A stretch of 64,000 nt of DNA, taken from CAJBVG01 sp943371235 (lineage in GTDB: Bacteria > Bacteroidota > Bacteroidia > Sphingobacteriales > Sphingobacteriaceae). This document shows positions 49,036 to 57,065 of the stretch, piece by piece (position 1 is the first letter of the stretch; the number at the start of each line of letters is the position of its first letter). The DNA is taken from NCBI GenBank assembly GCA_943371235.1, contig CALRTZ010000010.1:6428-70427 (forward strand). The letters run 5' to 3'. A program made the position numbers and the translations under genes. The notes beneath the pieces are model-generated. The model was not told the origin of the DNA, did no database searches, and worked only from the letters and a program-made list of their open reading frames with translations.

Positions 49036-50516
49036 TTTTTATTTTAATTCTAATTCTTAATAACCAGCAATTGTTTGCACAGAACAACAGTGCAGGTTTA
49101 AAAAAAGTACCCTTACATTATCGATATACAAGTACAGATAAAAACAGTCAAGAAGTAAAATATTTTTCAGAAATAAGAAATAAATATGAAAATGATTTAT
49201 TGAAAGAGAAGAGTGAGTATTACAAGGATTTTATGGATTCGAGTAAACGACTTACATACTACTACTACGACAACAATAAATACATTACAGAAACAGTATA
49301 CAAAGTTTACTGGGAAAATATAAAAAAATACTATAACAGAGAGCGTGTAAGATATTATTACACGAATAATTACAAAAATGTTCTTCAGTTTTGGGAAAAC
49401 GGTGCCTTCGCAGATAATATTTGGTATCCAAGAAATAAATATTACCTAAACAAAGATGATTTCGGAAATGTGACCTTGGATGGATATGAAAATTACGACA
49501 TTGACAGTAATTCCTGGAGTGGCAGCTTCACAAAATCTATTTATAACTACAAAGTCAATACTAATTTAATCTTAACAAGGATTGATTCTTTTACTTTTGA
49601 ACTGAATAAATTTTCTCCGAGGTATAAATGGATAAACCAATACGATAGCTTAGGAAGAATTACCAAATCAGAAAATTATATTTTTTATCCTAGCTCTTGG
49701 AATTTATCGACAAAAACTTTTTTTAGTTATACAGCCGATAATAAAGAACCAAGCAGCATAAAAACTTTTGCATACAACTTAGAAAACATTGCCATGTATT
49801 CTGTATTAATCGCAGATAGTCTTAGATGGAATTGGTACGATAAAAGTAGTATGATGGATGCCTATTACATTAGAAATGGACAATACAAACCCATCAATTC
49901 TTATCAATTAAAACGTTATGATTATTTAGATAGCGCTATTAAAGTGGAGAGTAAACAAAAACTAAGTTATTTAGATGCTAATGGCTCTAATGTTAAGGAG
50001 ATGTTTGATACTTTGAATAATAATTTCATCCCTACGTTCAGAATATACAGTATGTATAATGGGAATAAAAATTTAACTGAAGTTTATACAAATAAATATA
50101 TTGCAAGTACCAATACATGGAACCTCGTTGGTAGCGATTATTACATTAACTTATATAACCCAGATCTCACTCTGAAAGAAATTACATACACCTATTCGAA
50201 TTTCAATATAAAAGAGGAGTATTTAGATTATATAGAGATCAATACAGGTATGTTTACTTCTAAAAATACTCTAGAAGTGAAACTCTACCCAAACCCAAGT
50301 GCAAACGGAACTGTGTCTGTAAACATAAACATGGAAGCAGCATCAGAATTAAGTATTAAGATAACAGACCTAAAAGGCAGTGTGGTTTATACTGATAAAA
50401 AAGACTTAGGCAAAGGATTAAATACTGTTGAGTTGAGTGGACTACAACAAGGAATGTACTTGGTGGAAATGAGTACTGAGTATGGGGTAGCGAGAACGAA
50501 ACTAGTTATCAACTAA
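49026..50516 (+). CDS. Array gene 2: T9SS type A cargo, divergent member
   Basis: 496 residues from the ATG at 49026, giving a signal peptide (MRILFILILILNNQQLFAQ); an in-frame ATG at 48981 would place the signal 15 residues in and is unlikely. The repeat region is Tyr-rich (RVRYYYTNNYKNVLQFWENG, FADNIWYPRNKYYLN) and only distantly like array genes 1 and 3. The sorting domain, VKLYPNPSANGTVSVNINME with DLKGSVVYTDKKDLGKGLN, is almost the same as in the others. The start codon sits in a hairpin. Function unknown. Confidence 0.72.
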   Translation: MRILFILILILNNQQLFAQNNSAGLKKVPLHYRYTSTDKNSQEVKYFSEIRNKYENDLLKEKSEYYKDFMDSSKRLTYYYYDNNKYITETVYKVYWENIKKYYNRERVRYYYTNNYKNVLQFWENGAFADNIWYPRNKYYLNKDDFGNVTLDGYENYDIDSNSWSGSFTKSIYNYKVNTNLILTRIDSFTFELNKFSPRYKWINQYDSLGRITKSENYIFYPSSWNLSTKTFFSYTADNKEPSSIKTFAYNLENIAMYSVLIADSLRWNWYDKSSMMDAYYIRNGQYKPINSYQLKRYDYLDSAIKVESKQKLSYLDANGSNVKEMFDTLNNNFIPTFRIYSMYNGNKNLTEVYTNKYIASTNTWNLVGSDYYINLYNPDLTLKEITYTYSNFNIKEEYLDYIEINTGMFTSKNTLEVKLYPNPSANGTVSVNINMEAASELSIKITDLKGSVVYTDKKDLGKGLNTVELSGLQQGMYLVEMSTEYGVARTKLVIN

Positions 50517-50517
50517 T

Positions 50518-50553
50518 AAAGATAGTGTGATAGTATGTTAGTGTGCTAATAAC
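50518..50553. repeat. TAGTGTGCTAG-type repeat between array genes 2 and 3
   Basis: AGATAGTGTGATAGTATGTT, then AGTGTGCTAATAACTC belongs to the family at 9262 and 47334. It starts 2 nt after the stop codon of array gene 2. Confidence 0.55.
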
Positions 50554-50584
50554 TCATTAAGATTAATAAACTAAAACAATTAAT

Positions 50585-52138
50585 ATGAAAAAAACATTAC
50601 TCCTATTTGTATGTGTTGCAATGGTAACATTCACAAATGCAACAAACAATCCGTTTAAAAGGACAAAAGAAAGAGAACAAACGATGAACAAGATGAAGTC
50701 ATCATCTATTGTTGTTCCAAAGACATTGGCAAATGTTACCGTACCAACCCTTATTAAAGCATCTTATTGGGATGGGATGTCTTCTAATTGGACTCCAATG
50801 TCGGCTGTAAAAAATATTTACGAAAACGACTTGTTAAAGACCCAATATGAAATGGATTATCTACAAACTGATACTATAGTTAGATCAAGGTATTTTTATA
50901 ATGCAAACAACCAATTAACCCAAATGATATATGAGTTTAAACAATCACCAGGAATTTTTATTGCTAGTTATAGATACAGCATTACGTATTCAAATAACAA
51001 TTCAAAAATTGTTTTTTTTGTAGAAAGTTATGATAATCAAACTCAAACGTGGTTTCCAAGTTCTCGTGAAACTCAAGAATTCAACTCAAGAGGAGTAAAC
51101 ACAAAGTATATAAATGAATTGTATAACAACGGTGTGTGGGAAATACAATACGGGTATGCTTCTCAATACACTTACTTAAATAGTACAAGTAATAAAATTG
51201 TTGACATTATAGATAGTAGTTATAATTTCAACAACATGAGTTTTGAAGCTGATTATAGACAAGTAAAATCGTACAATTCAAACGAAGAAGTAATTGATAT
51301 GCTTACTTATCAAAATATGGGTTCCGGTTTAAAAATGTTTCAAAGAGATAGTATATTTTATACTGCAGGTTTGCCAACAAAAATAATAGCCAATGAGTAT
51401 GACTCGGCTAACAATAGATTTAACAGAGATTATAAATTAGATGACATTATGTGGGCTAGTTTTGATCCTACGATTGATTTATTTTACAACCAACCCTTAG
51501 GATTTCTTGCAAGCCTTTGGCAGAATAATGCATGGCGTTTGGCACAACGTAACTCTACTACTTTCACTGACAATTTTGGATCGTACATTGAGTTAAGAGA
51601 GGGATACACTTTGAATAATGTATGGGTGAATCGCTTCAGACACAAGGAGGTTTTCGACTCTAGATTAAATCAGATAGAAAATGCAGATGAAAACTACATC
51701 ATTCAAACAAATACTTGGAATCCTACTTATGGTGAAAAACATTTCTTTCAATATGATATGAGCAATAACATTACTGAAGAAATAATTGAAACATTTAACA
51801 GTACGAATAATGCTTATGAAAAAAATGGCAAAACCGAATACTCTGAATTTATAAGCATCGCAAGTGGAATAAACACATCTATAAACACCCTTGAAGTAAA
51901 ACTCTTCCCTAACCCAAGTGTAGATGGAAAAGTTTCTGTAAATGTAAAAATGGAAGCCGCATCAGTATTAAGTATTAAGATAACAGACCTTAAAGGAAGC
52001 GTAGTTTATATAGATACAAAAGAACTGGGCAAAGGATTAAATACGGTTGAATTGAAAAACTTAGATCAAGGAATGTATGTTGTGGAATTAAATACAGAAT
52101 ACGGCATTTCGAGAACGAAGTTAGTTGTTAGAAACTAG
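50585..52138 (+). CDS. Array gene 3: T9SS type A cargo, close paralogue of array gene 1
   Basis: 517 residues, signal peptide MKKTLLLFVCVAMVTFTNAT. It aligns with array gene 1 from end to end: VPTLIKASYWDGMSSNWTPM against the VPTLIKQSSWDFQSSTWSTQ of gene 1, and both share RYSITYSNNN and KSYNSN-EVIDMLTY blocks. The sorting domain is VKLFPNPSVDGKVSVNVKME with DLKGSVVYIDTKELGKGLN. Substitutions are spread over the N-terminal part, which is expected for duplication followed by diversification. No catalytic motif. Confidence 0.75.
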   Translation: MKKTLLLFVCVAMVTFTNATNNPFKRTKEREQTMNKMKSSSIVVPKTLANVTVPTLIKASYWDGMSSNWTPMSAVKNIYENDLLKTQYEMDYLQTDTIVRSRYFYNANNQLTQMIYEFKQSPGIFIASYRYSITYSNNNSKIVFFVESYDNQTQTWFPSSRETQEFNSRGVNTKYINELYNNGVWEIQYGYASQYTYLNSTSNKIVDIIDSSYNFNNMSFEADYRQVKSYNSNEEVIDMLTYQNMGSGLKMFQRDSIFYTAGLPTKIIANEYDSANNRFNRDYKLDDIMWASFDPTIDLFYNQPLGFLASLWQNNAWRLAQRNSTTFTDNFGSYIELREGYTLNNVWVNRFRHKEVFDSRLNQIENADENYIIQTNTWNPTYGEKHFFQYDMSNNITEEIIETFNSTNNAYEKNGKTEYSEFISIASGINTSINTLEVKLFPNPSVDGKVSVNVKMEAASVLSIKITDLKGSVVYIDTKELGKGLNTVELKNLDQGMYVVELNTEYGISRTKLVVRN

Positions 52139-52193
52139 TCGCTAGTCTTTAGATATTAGAATTTAGTTATTAGAATTTTCAAAAACATTTCAG

Positions 52194-52235
52194 GGGGATT
52201 GATGGTTAATATAGTATTTTTTAACCTAAATCCCC
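52194..52235 (+). promoter_or_regulatory. Hairpin abutting the start codon of array gene 4
   Basis: GGGGATT (52194-52200) and GGTTAA (52204-52209) pair with TTAACC (52221-52226) and AATCCCC (52229-52235), giving a 13-bp stem with a small internal loop and an 11-nt terminal loop. The stem ends at the base before the ATG (52236), so it covers the ribosome-binding region. Confidence 0.6.
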
Positions 52236-53789
52236 ATGAAATTCACCTACCTACTCGCTCTACTTTGTTTCAGCTTAACATCGTTTGCAACGACAAACAA
52301 AGATTTGAAATTTCAATCGAAAGCTCACAAAAGAAGTATTCACAAAGCTACTGAGCTCGAAATAATCAATCAGAAATACAATAAATTTCAGAATCAAATA
52401 CAAGTTCCAACCATTGTAAAAAACTATGGATGGTCTGATAGTTTAATGAATTGGGAGGGCGAATCGCGTGAGGAATTTACATATGTGAACGACCGCATAA
52501 AAAGTGTCATTACGTTTGATATAAATAGGATCGATACTATAAGCCGTTTAACACTTACTTATAATGCCGACAACTATTTATTATTTTATTATTTAGAAGT
52601 TAAATCGGAAACCGGAGAATTTATACCACAAACAAGAATTTACTACGAATACGAGAACAACTACCAAAAGATGACGGTAACGAGTGAACTATTTGCATCA
52701 TTTTTAAACCAATGGATTCCGAATACAAAATTCAGTGATGAAAAAATAAATAATGGAGAAACTTCTAGAACTACCAATTATATTTACTTCGGAGGAACTT
52801 GGTCGGTAGGCAGTGGGTACTCTTACACCATCAAAAAATTAAATAACAATTCTTCTAAAGTAAGTGAATATATCGATAGTATTTTAAATACTAACCTTGG
52901 CGAATACGAATTCTATTACAAAGAAAGCAGAGTATATGATGCAAACGAAAATGCCATTGCAATAGTGTACACCGAAAATGTAAACGGCACGAATAAAATT
53001 ACGGAAATTGATAGTATATATTATGTAAACAATGTGCCTTCAGAATTTGTCATTGCCATTGCAAATGTAGGTGCTCCTAGAAAAGCTTATAAGTACGGAA
53101 ACATGGTATGGCAGAATTACAATTCGAATAAAGACATAAACGAAAATCGTTTAACTGATTATGTTGGGTATGCCTACACTGGCAGCAGTTGGAGATTTAA
53201 TGATCGAACAACAACTACATTCACAGATAATTTTGGTTCGAATGTTGCATTAAACGAAGAATACATAGCCAATACATGGACATCGACCGAACGATATACT
53301 CAACAATTTAATAGAAAAGCCTATCTAATTTTCGATCAAATAGAGAAATATAATGCCAACCAAAGCAAATGGGATACAACCAATGGGAATCGCTCGATTG
53401 TTGTATATGATGTAAACGATAATATTGCGGAAGTTGCACAATCTATTTATAACCCATTTTTATTGGCTTGGGAGAACATAGAGAAACAAGAGTACTTAAA
53501 TTACATAACCATCACCACCGGAATTAATTCACAAACAAAAACCATTCAAACTAAACTCTACCCTAACCCAAGTGCTGATGGAAAAGTTTCGGTTAATGTA
53601 AAAATGGAAGCTGCATCAGAATTAAGTATTAAGATAACAGACCTTAAAGGAAGTGTTGTTTATAATGATGTGAGAAATTTAGGTAAAGGATTAAATACTG
53701 TTGAGTTGAGTGGATTACAACAAGGAATGTACTTCATATTATTGAGTAGCGAGTATGGAGTATCGAGAAGCAAGTTAGTCGTTAATTAA
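52236..53789 (+). CDS. Array gene 4: T9SS type A cargo
   Basis: 517 residues, signal peptide MKFTYLLALLCFSLTSFATT. Related most closely to array gene 6: both have INQKYN, VPTIVKNYGWSDSLMNWEGE (gene 6: VPTIIKESEWSSSLMNWQGE), NADNYL-type units and a KLNNNSSKVSEYIDS block. Irregular W-centred units continue to residue ~430 (YNANQSKWDTTNGNR). The C-terminal sorting domain has TKLYPNPSADGKVSVNVKME and GLQQGMYFILLSSEYGVSRS. The DNA at its 3' end, including the stop codon and the next few bases, is nearly the same as that of array gene 6. A hairpin precedes the ATG. Confidence 0.75.
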   Translation: MKFTYLLALLCFSLTSFATTNKDLKFQSKAHKRSIHKATELEIINQKYNKFQNQIQVPTIVKNYGWSDSLMNWEGESREEFTYVNDRIKSVITFDINRIDTISRLTLTYNADNYLLFYYLEVKSETGEFIPQTRIYYEYENNYQKMTVTSELFASFLNQWIPNTKFSDEKINNGETSRTTNYIYFGGTWSVGSGYSYTIKKLNNNSSKVSEYIDSILNTNLGEYEFYYKESRVYDANENAIAIVYTENVNGTNKITEIDSIYYVNNVPSEFVIAIANVGAPRKAYKYGNMVWQNYNSNKDINENRLTDYVGYAYTGSSWRFNDRTTTTFTDNFGSNVALNEEYIANTWTSTERYTQQFNRKAYLIFDQIEKYNANQSKWDTTNGNRSIVVYDVNDNIAEVAQSIYNPFLLAWENIEKQEYLNYITITTGINSQTKTIQTKLYPNPSADGKVSVNVKMEAASELSIKITDLKGSVVYNDVRNLGKGLNTVELSGLQQGMYFILLSSEYGVSRSKLVVN

Positions 53790-53807
53790 ATTATAAGTTG
53801 AATTATA

Positions 53808-53874
53808 AATTATGAATTATAAATTATGAATTAAGCGCTGATGTTGCTTCATTCATAATTCGTAATTCATAATT
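53808..53874. repeat. AATTATGAATTA-type palindrome between array genes 4 and 5
   Basis: Arms 53808-53836 and 53846-53874 (29 nt each, about three mismatches) built of AATTATGAATTATAAATTAT and its inverse ATTCATAATTCGTAATTCAT. AT-only core with a GC-containing tip (AAGC/GCTT). Confidence 0.75.
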
Positions 53875-53908
53875 CATTTTAATAAGTTTTTTTCGTATTT
53901 TGGCTAGT

Positions 53909-55438
53909 ATGAAAAAACATATCCTTACCTTAATTGGCATAGCTATTTTTTGCAATTCTTACTCTCAAATAAATCCTATTAGAGAACAATATTTCCATTC
54001 GACTTCAAAAAGTGAATCTAAACTAAAATCAATCATTAAAATAGTTCCAACTGATTTTAGAGAAATACTATGGTCAACTTTTTCTAACAATTGGGACACC
54101 TCCTTGTCTTATTCATATCAGCTTAAATATATTGACAATAAAATTATCACTAAGTATGATTTAGATTACACAAGGTCTGATACTTCATTCAAATACGAAT
54201 ACATTTACGATGGTCAAAATAAATTAATTCAAATTGATAAATATTTTTACAATAGTTCTGACGGCAGCTATACATTATTCTATAAAGATCTTTATTATTA
54301 CTTTAACAATAACTTAAGAACCTTAATTGTATATCAAGAATACGATACTAATACACAACTTTGGGTTACTAAAAGGAGAAAGATAGAAGAATTAGATGTT
54401 AAGGGTAATTTAATCCTATCTAAACTTGAGGAATATGGGGTTAATGGATGGAAAGTATTAAACTATTTTGGCAAAAGTTATACTTATTATAACAATACGA
54501 ACAGATTAATATTAGAGATTGACAGTGTGTACAACTCAAACACTAAAAAAACTGGTGCAAATAATAAAACGGAAAGAGTTTATAATAATCTTGATCAATT
54601 AGTCGAATTTAAAAGATACACTCCCAATAATAATCTGTTGAAATTAAGTTCAATTATTAAAATTGAATATAACAACCTTGGGGTACCATTAAAAGAAGTT
54701 GTTTATGATGCAAGTCAATTTCCGACATTAATACCAAGTTTTAAAATAGACAGTATTACTTGGCTTTCTTTTGATAGTGATGTAGAGTACTTTAACAACA
54801 TACAACTGTCGTCAATAGACTCTACTTACCAAAATGCTGCTTATTATTTTTCAGGCAAAACCATTGGAGTTAAGTTAGACAGCAATAACTCCTATTCTGT
54901 TTCCTATTATTGGATGATGAATAATAACTTAAAAAAGTTTTCGAGAAACGATAGAATTTTCGATAGCAATAAAAGCTTAATTGAAAGTTTATCATACTCT
55001 GTTGACGTAAATGATAATTGGGAAATTTCAAATGCAGACAAAAATATCATAACCTATGATATTGATAATAATGTTTCTGAATTTATTGAGCAACGATACA
55101 AGCAAAATCAATATGTAAATTTCAGAAAAAGAGAATATTCGAATTACATCAGCATTGACGTATCATCGGGCATCAACACTTCTAAAAATACCCTAAAAGT
55201 AAAGCTCTTCCCTAACCCAAGTGCAGATGGAAAAGTTTCTGTAAATGTAAAAATGGAAGCAGCATCAGCATTAAGTATTAAGATAACAGACCTTAAAGGA
55301 AGCGTAGTTTATACAGATAAAAAAGAACTCGGTAAAGGATTAAATACTGTTGAGTTGAGTGGCTTACAGCAAGGAATGTATGTGGTGGTATTGAGTAACG
55401 AGTATGGAGTATCGAGAACGAAATTGATAGTACAGTAA
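53909..55438 (+). CDS. Array gene 5: T9SS type A cargo, divergent member
   Basis: 509 residues from the ATG at 53909 (MKKHILTLIGIAIFCNSYSQ); the TTG at 53900 adds only three residues and is not needed. The N-terminal ~420 residues are the most different in the array (IRYTPNNNLL-like stretches, WSTFSNNWDTSLSYSYQLKY), yet the C-terminus, VKLFPNPSADGKVSVNVKME with DLKGSVVYTDKKELGKGLN, matches the others. This mosaic pattern fits gene conversion of the 3' end or acquisition of a new head. No catalytic motif seen. Confidence 0.72.
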   Translation: MKKHILTLIGIAIFCNSYSQINPIREQYFHSTSKSESKLKSIIKIVPTDFREILWSTFSNNWDTSLSYSYQLKYIDNKIITKYDLDYTRSDTSFKYEYIYDGQNKLIQIDKYFYNSSDGSYTLFYKDLYYYFNNNLRTLIVYQEYDTNTQLWVTKRRKIEELDVKGNLILSKLEEYGVNGWKVLNYFGKSYTYYNNTNRLILEIDSVYNSNTKKTGANNKTERVYNNLDQLVEFKRYTPNNNLLKLSSIIKIEYNNLGVPLKEVVYDASQFPTLIPSFKIDSITWLSFDSDVEYFNNIQLSSIDSTYQNAAYYFSGKTIGVKLDSNNSYSVSYYWMMNNNLKKFSRNDRIFDSNKSLIESLSYSVDVNDNWEISNADKNIITYDIDNNVSEFIEQRYKQNQYVNFRKREYSNYISIDVSSGINTSKNTLKVKLFPNPSADGKVSVNVKMEAASALSIKITDLKGSVVYTDKKELGKGLNTVELSGLQQGMYVVVLSNEYGVSRTKLIVQ

Positions 55439-55440
55439 TA

Positions 55441-56979
55441 ATGAAATCTATGAAATCGCTTTTAATTTTTGCACTACTATTCATAAATATAAATAGCCAT
55501 GCGTATACGTACAACCACAAAAAAAGTACATATACTCCCTCGGATATAGAAAAAATAAATCAGAAATATAATAATTTACATGGGTCCAAACAGGTTCCAA
55601 CTATTATAAAAGAATCTGAATGGTCAAGCAGTTTAATGAACTGGCAAGGAGAAACACAAGAGGAATACTTCTATGAAAACAATCTTGTTAAAAGTGTTAC
55701 TACCTTTAATTATAATAGAACTGATACTTTAAGCCGAAAAACACTTACTTATAATACCGATAATTATTTAACATTATACCTCGATGAAACATATGTAGGT
55801 AATGGTGTATATGAGCCTAAAGAACGTATTTATTATATATATGAAAATAATTACAATAAGATGACTTCCACAGAAGAATCATACAGTAAGTTCTCCAATA
55901 TTTGGTATCCGGAAACAATAGAAATAGAAGAGAAATTAAATAATGGAGAAACTATTAGATTTACACAATACATCTACATATTAAATGAAAAGAAACCGAA
56001 TATTGGAAAATCCACTACTATTAAAAAACTAAATAATAATACATCAAAAATTACGGAAATTATAGATAGTTTACTTAATTTTAATACAGGAGAGTACGTT
56101 TTATTAAAGAAAGTATCTAAGATATACGATGTAAATGAAAATGCTATTTCAATTGTTCATAGCGGATATAATAATGGCACAACAATAATCGAACAAATAG
56201 ATAGCATCAATTACATCAATAATATACCTTACGAAACTATTACCTATAAATTCTATGATGGTATCCCTTATAAAGCTTATAAGCGCACTAACATGGTTTG
56301 GAAAGATTATAATACGACTAAAGATTTTAATGAAAACCAATTAACAGATTACACTAGATATATTTTCTCGCAAAATTCTTGGAATTTTTACGAAAAAATA
56401 AGTACTGCTTTTACAGATACCAATGGATCTAACATCTATTTAATAGAAAGATATATCTCAAACAGCTGGGTTCCATTGTTCCGATCTAAGCTACAAAATA
56501 ACAAATACGCTCATGTAACATTACATTGTCGAGAAGAATTCGACCAAGTTAATTCTAAATGGGATACTACTTATGGCTACGGAAATTATTTTCAATACAA
56601 CGTGAATGAAAATATTATAGAGCAGAGACAATTTTTTTATTATACATTTACTTTAGAATGGCAAAATACATACAAATGGGAGTACTTTGATTTCATTACC
56701 ATAAGTACTGGAATTGCTTCAAATAAAAACACTTTAGAAACTACGCTCTACCCTAACCCAAGTGCAGATGGAAAAGTTTCTGTAAATGTTAAAATGGAAG
56801 CTGCATCAGTATTAAGTATTAAGATAACAGACTTAAAAGGCAGCGAAGTTTATACTGATAAAAAAGACTTAGGAAAAGGATTAAATACTATTCAGTTGAG
56901 TGGATTACAGCAAGGAATGTACTTCATAGTATTGAGTAGCGAGTATGGAGTATCGAGAAGCAAGTTAGTCGTTAATTAA
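55441..56979 (+). CDS. Array gene 6: T9SS type A cargo, close paralogue of array gene 4
   Basis: 512 residues, starting 2 nt after the stop of array gene 5, so the two are co-translated. Signal peptide MKSMKSLLIFALLFININSH. Alignment with gene 4 extends over the whole protein (KINQKYN, TLTYNTDNYLTLYLDE, KLNNNTSKITEIIDS). The sorting domain is TTLYPNPSADGKVSVNVKME with DLKGSEVYTDKKDLGKGLN. It ends the array and faces the porin gene across a palindrome. Confidence 0.75.
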   Translation: MKSMKSLLIFALLFININSHAYTYNHKKSTYTPSDIEKINQKYNNLHGSKQVPTIIKESEWSSSLMNWQGETQEEYFYENNLVKSVTTFNYNRTDTLSRKTLTYNTDNYLTLYLDETYVGNGVYEPKERIYYIYENNYNKMTSTEESYSKFSNIWYPETIEIEEKLNNGETIRFTQYIYILNEKKPNIGKSTTIKKLNNNTSKITEIIDSLLNFNTGEYVLLKKVSKIYDVNENAISIVHSGYNNGTTIIEQIDSINYINNIPYETITYKFYDGIPYKAYKRTNMVWKDYNTTKDFNENQLTDYTRYIFSQNSWNFYEKISTAFTDTNGSNIYLIERYISNSWVPLFRSKLQNNKYAHVTLHCREEFDQVNSKWDTTYGYGNYFQYNVNENIIEQRQFFYYTFTLEWQNTYKWEYFDFITISTGIASNKNTLETTLYPNPSADGKVSVNVKMEAASVLSIKITDLKGSEVYTDKKDLGKGLNTIQLSGLQQGMYFIVLSSEYGVSRSKLVVN

Positions 56980-56985
56980 ATTGTG

Positions 56986-57060
56986 AATTGTAAATGGTGA
57001 ATGGTGAATTAAGCGTTGAGGTTACTAAATTGCTTAATTTACCATTCACCATTTACAATT
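56986..57060. terminator. Long palindrome between the array and the porin gene
   Basis: Arms 56986-57014 and 57032-57060 (29 nt each, one mismatch) of AATTGTAAATGGTGAATGGT plus GAATTAAGC and its inverse, with a 17-nt loop. It separates two convergent genes and can act as terminator for both. Confidence 0.78.
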
Positions 57061-57065
57061 TACAA

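Noticed and set aside
47417..56979. Reading the array as Rhs/YD-repeat toxins with immunity genes
   Set aside because: Units are irregular and lack the DxxGR YD consensus, there is no RHS core or toxic C-terminus, and no small immunity genes lie between them.
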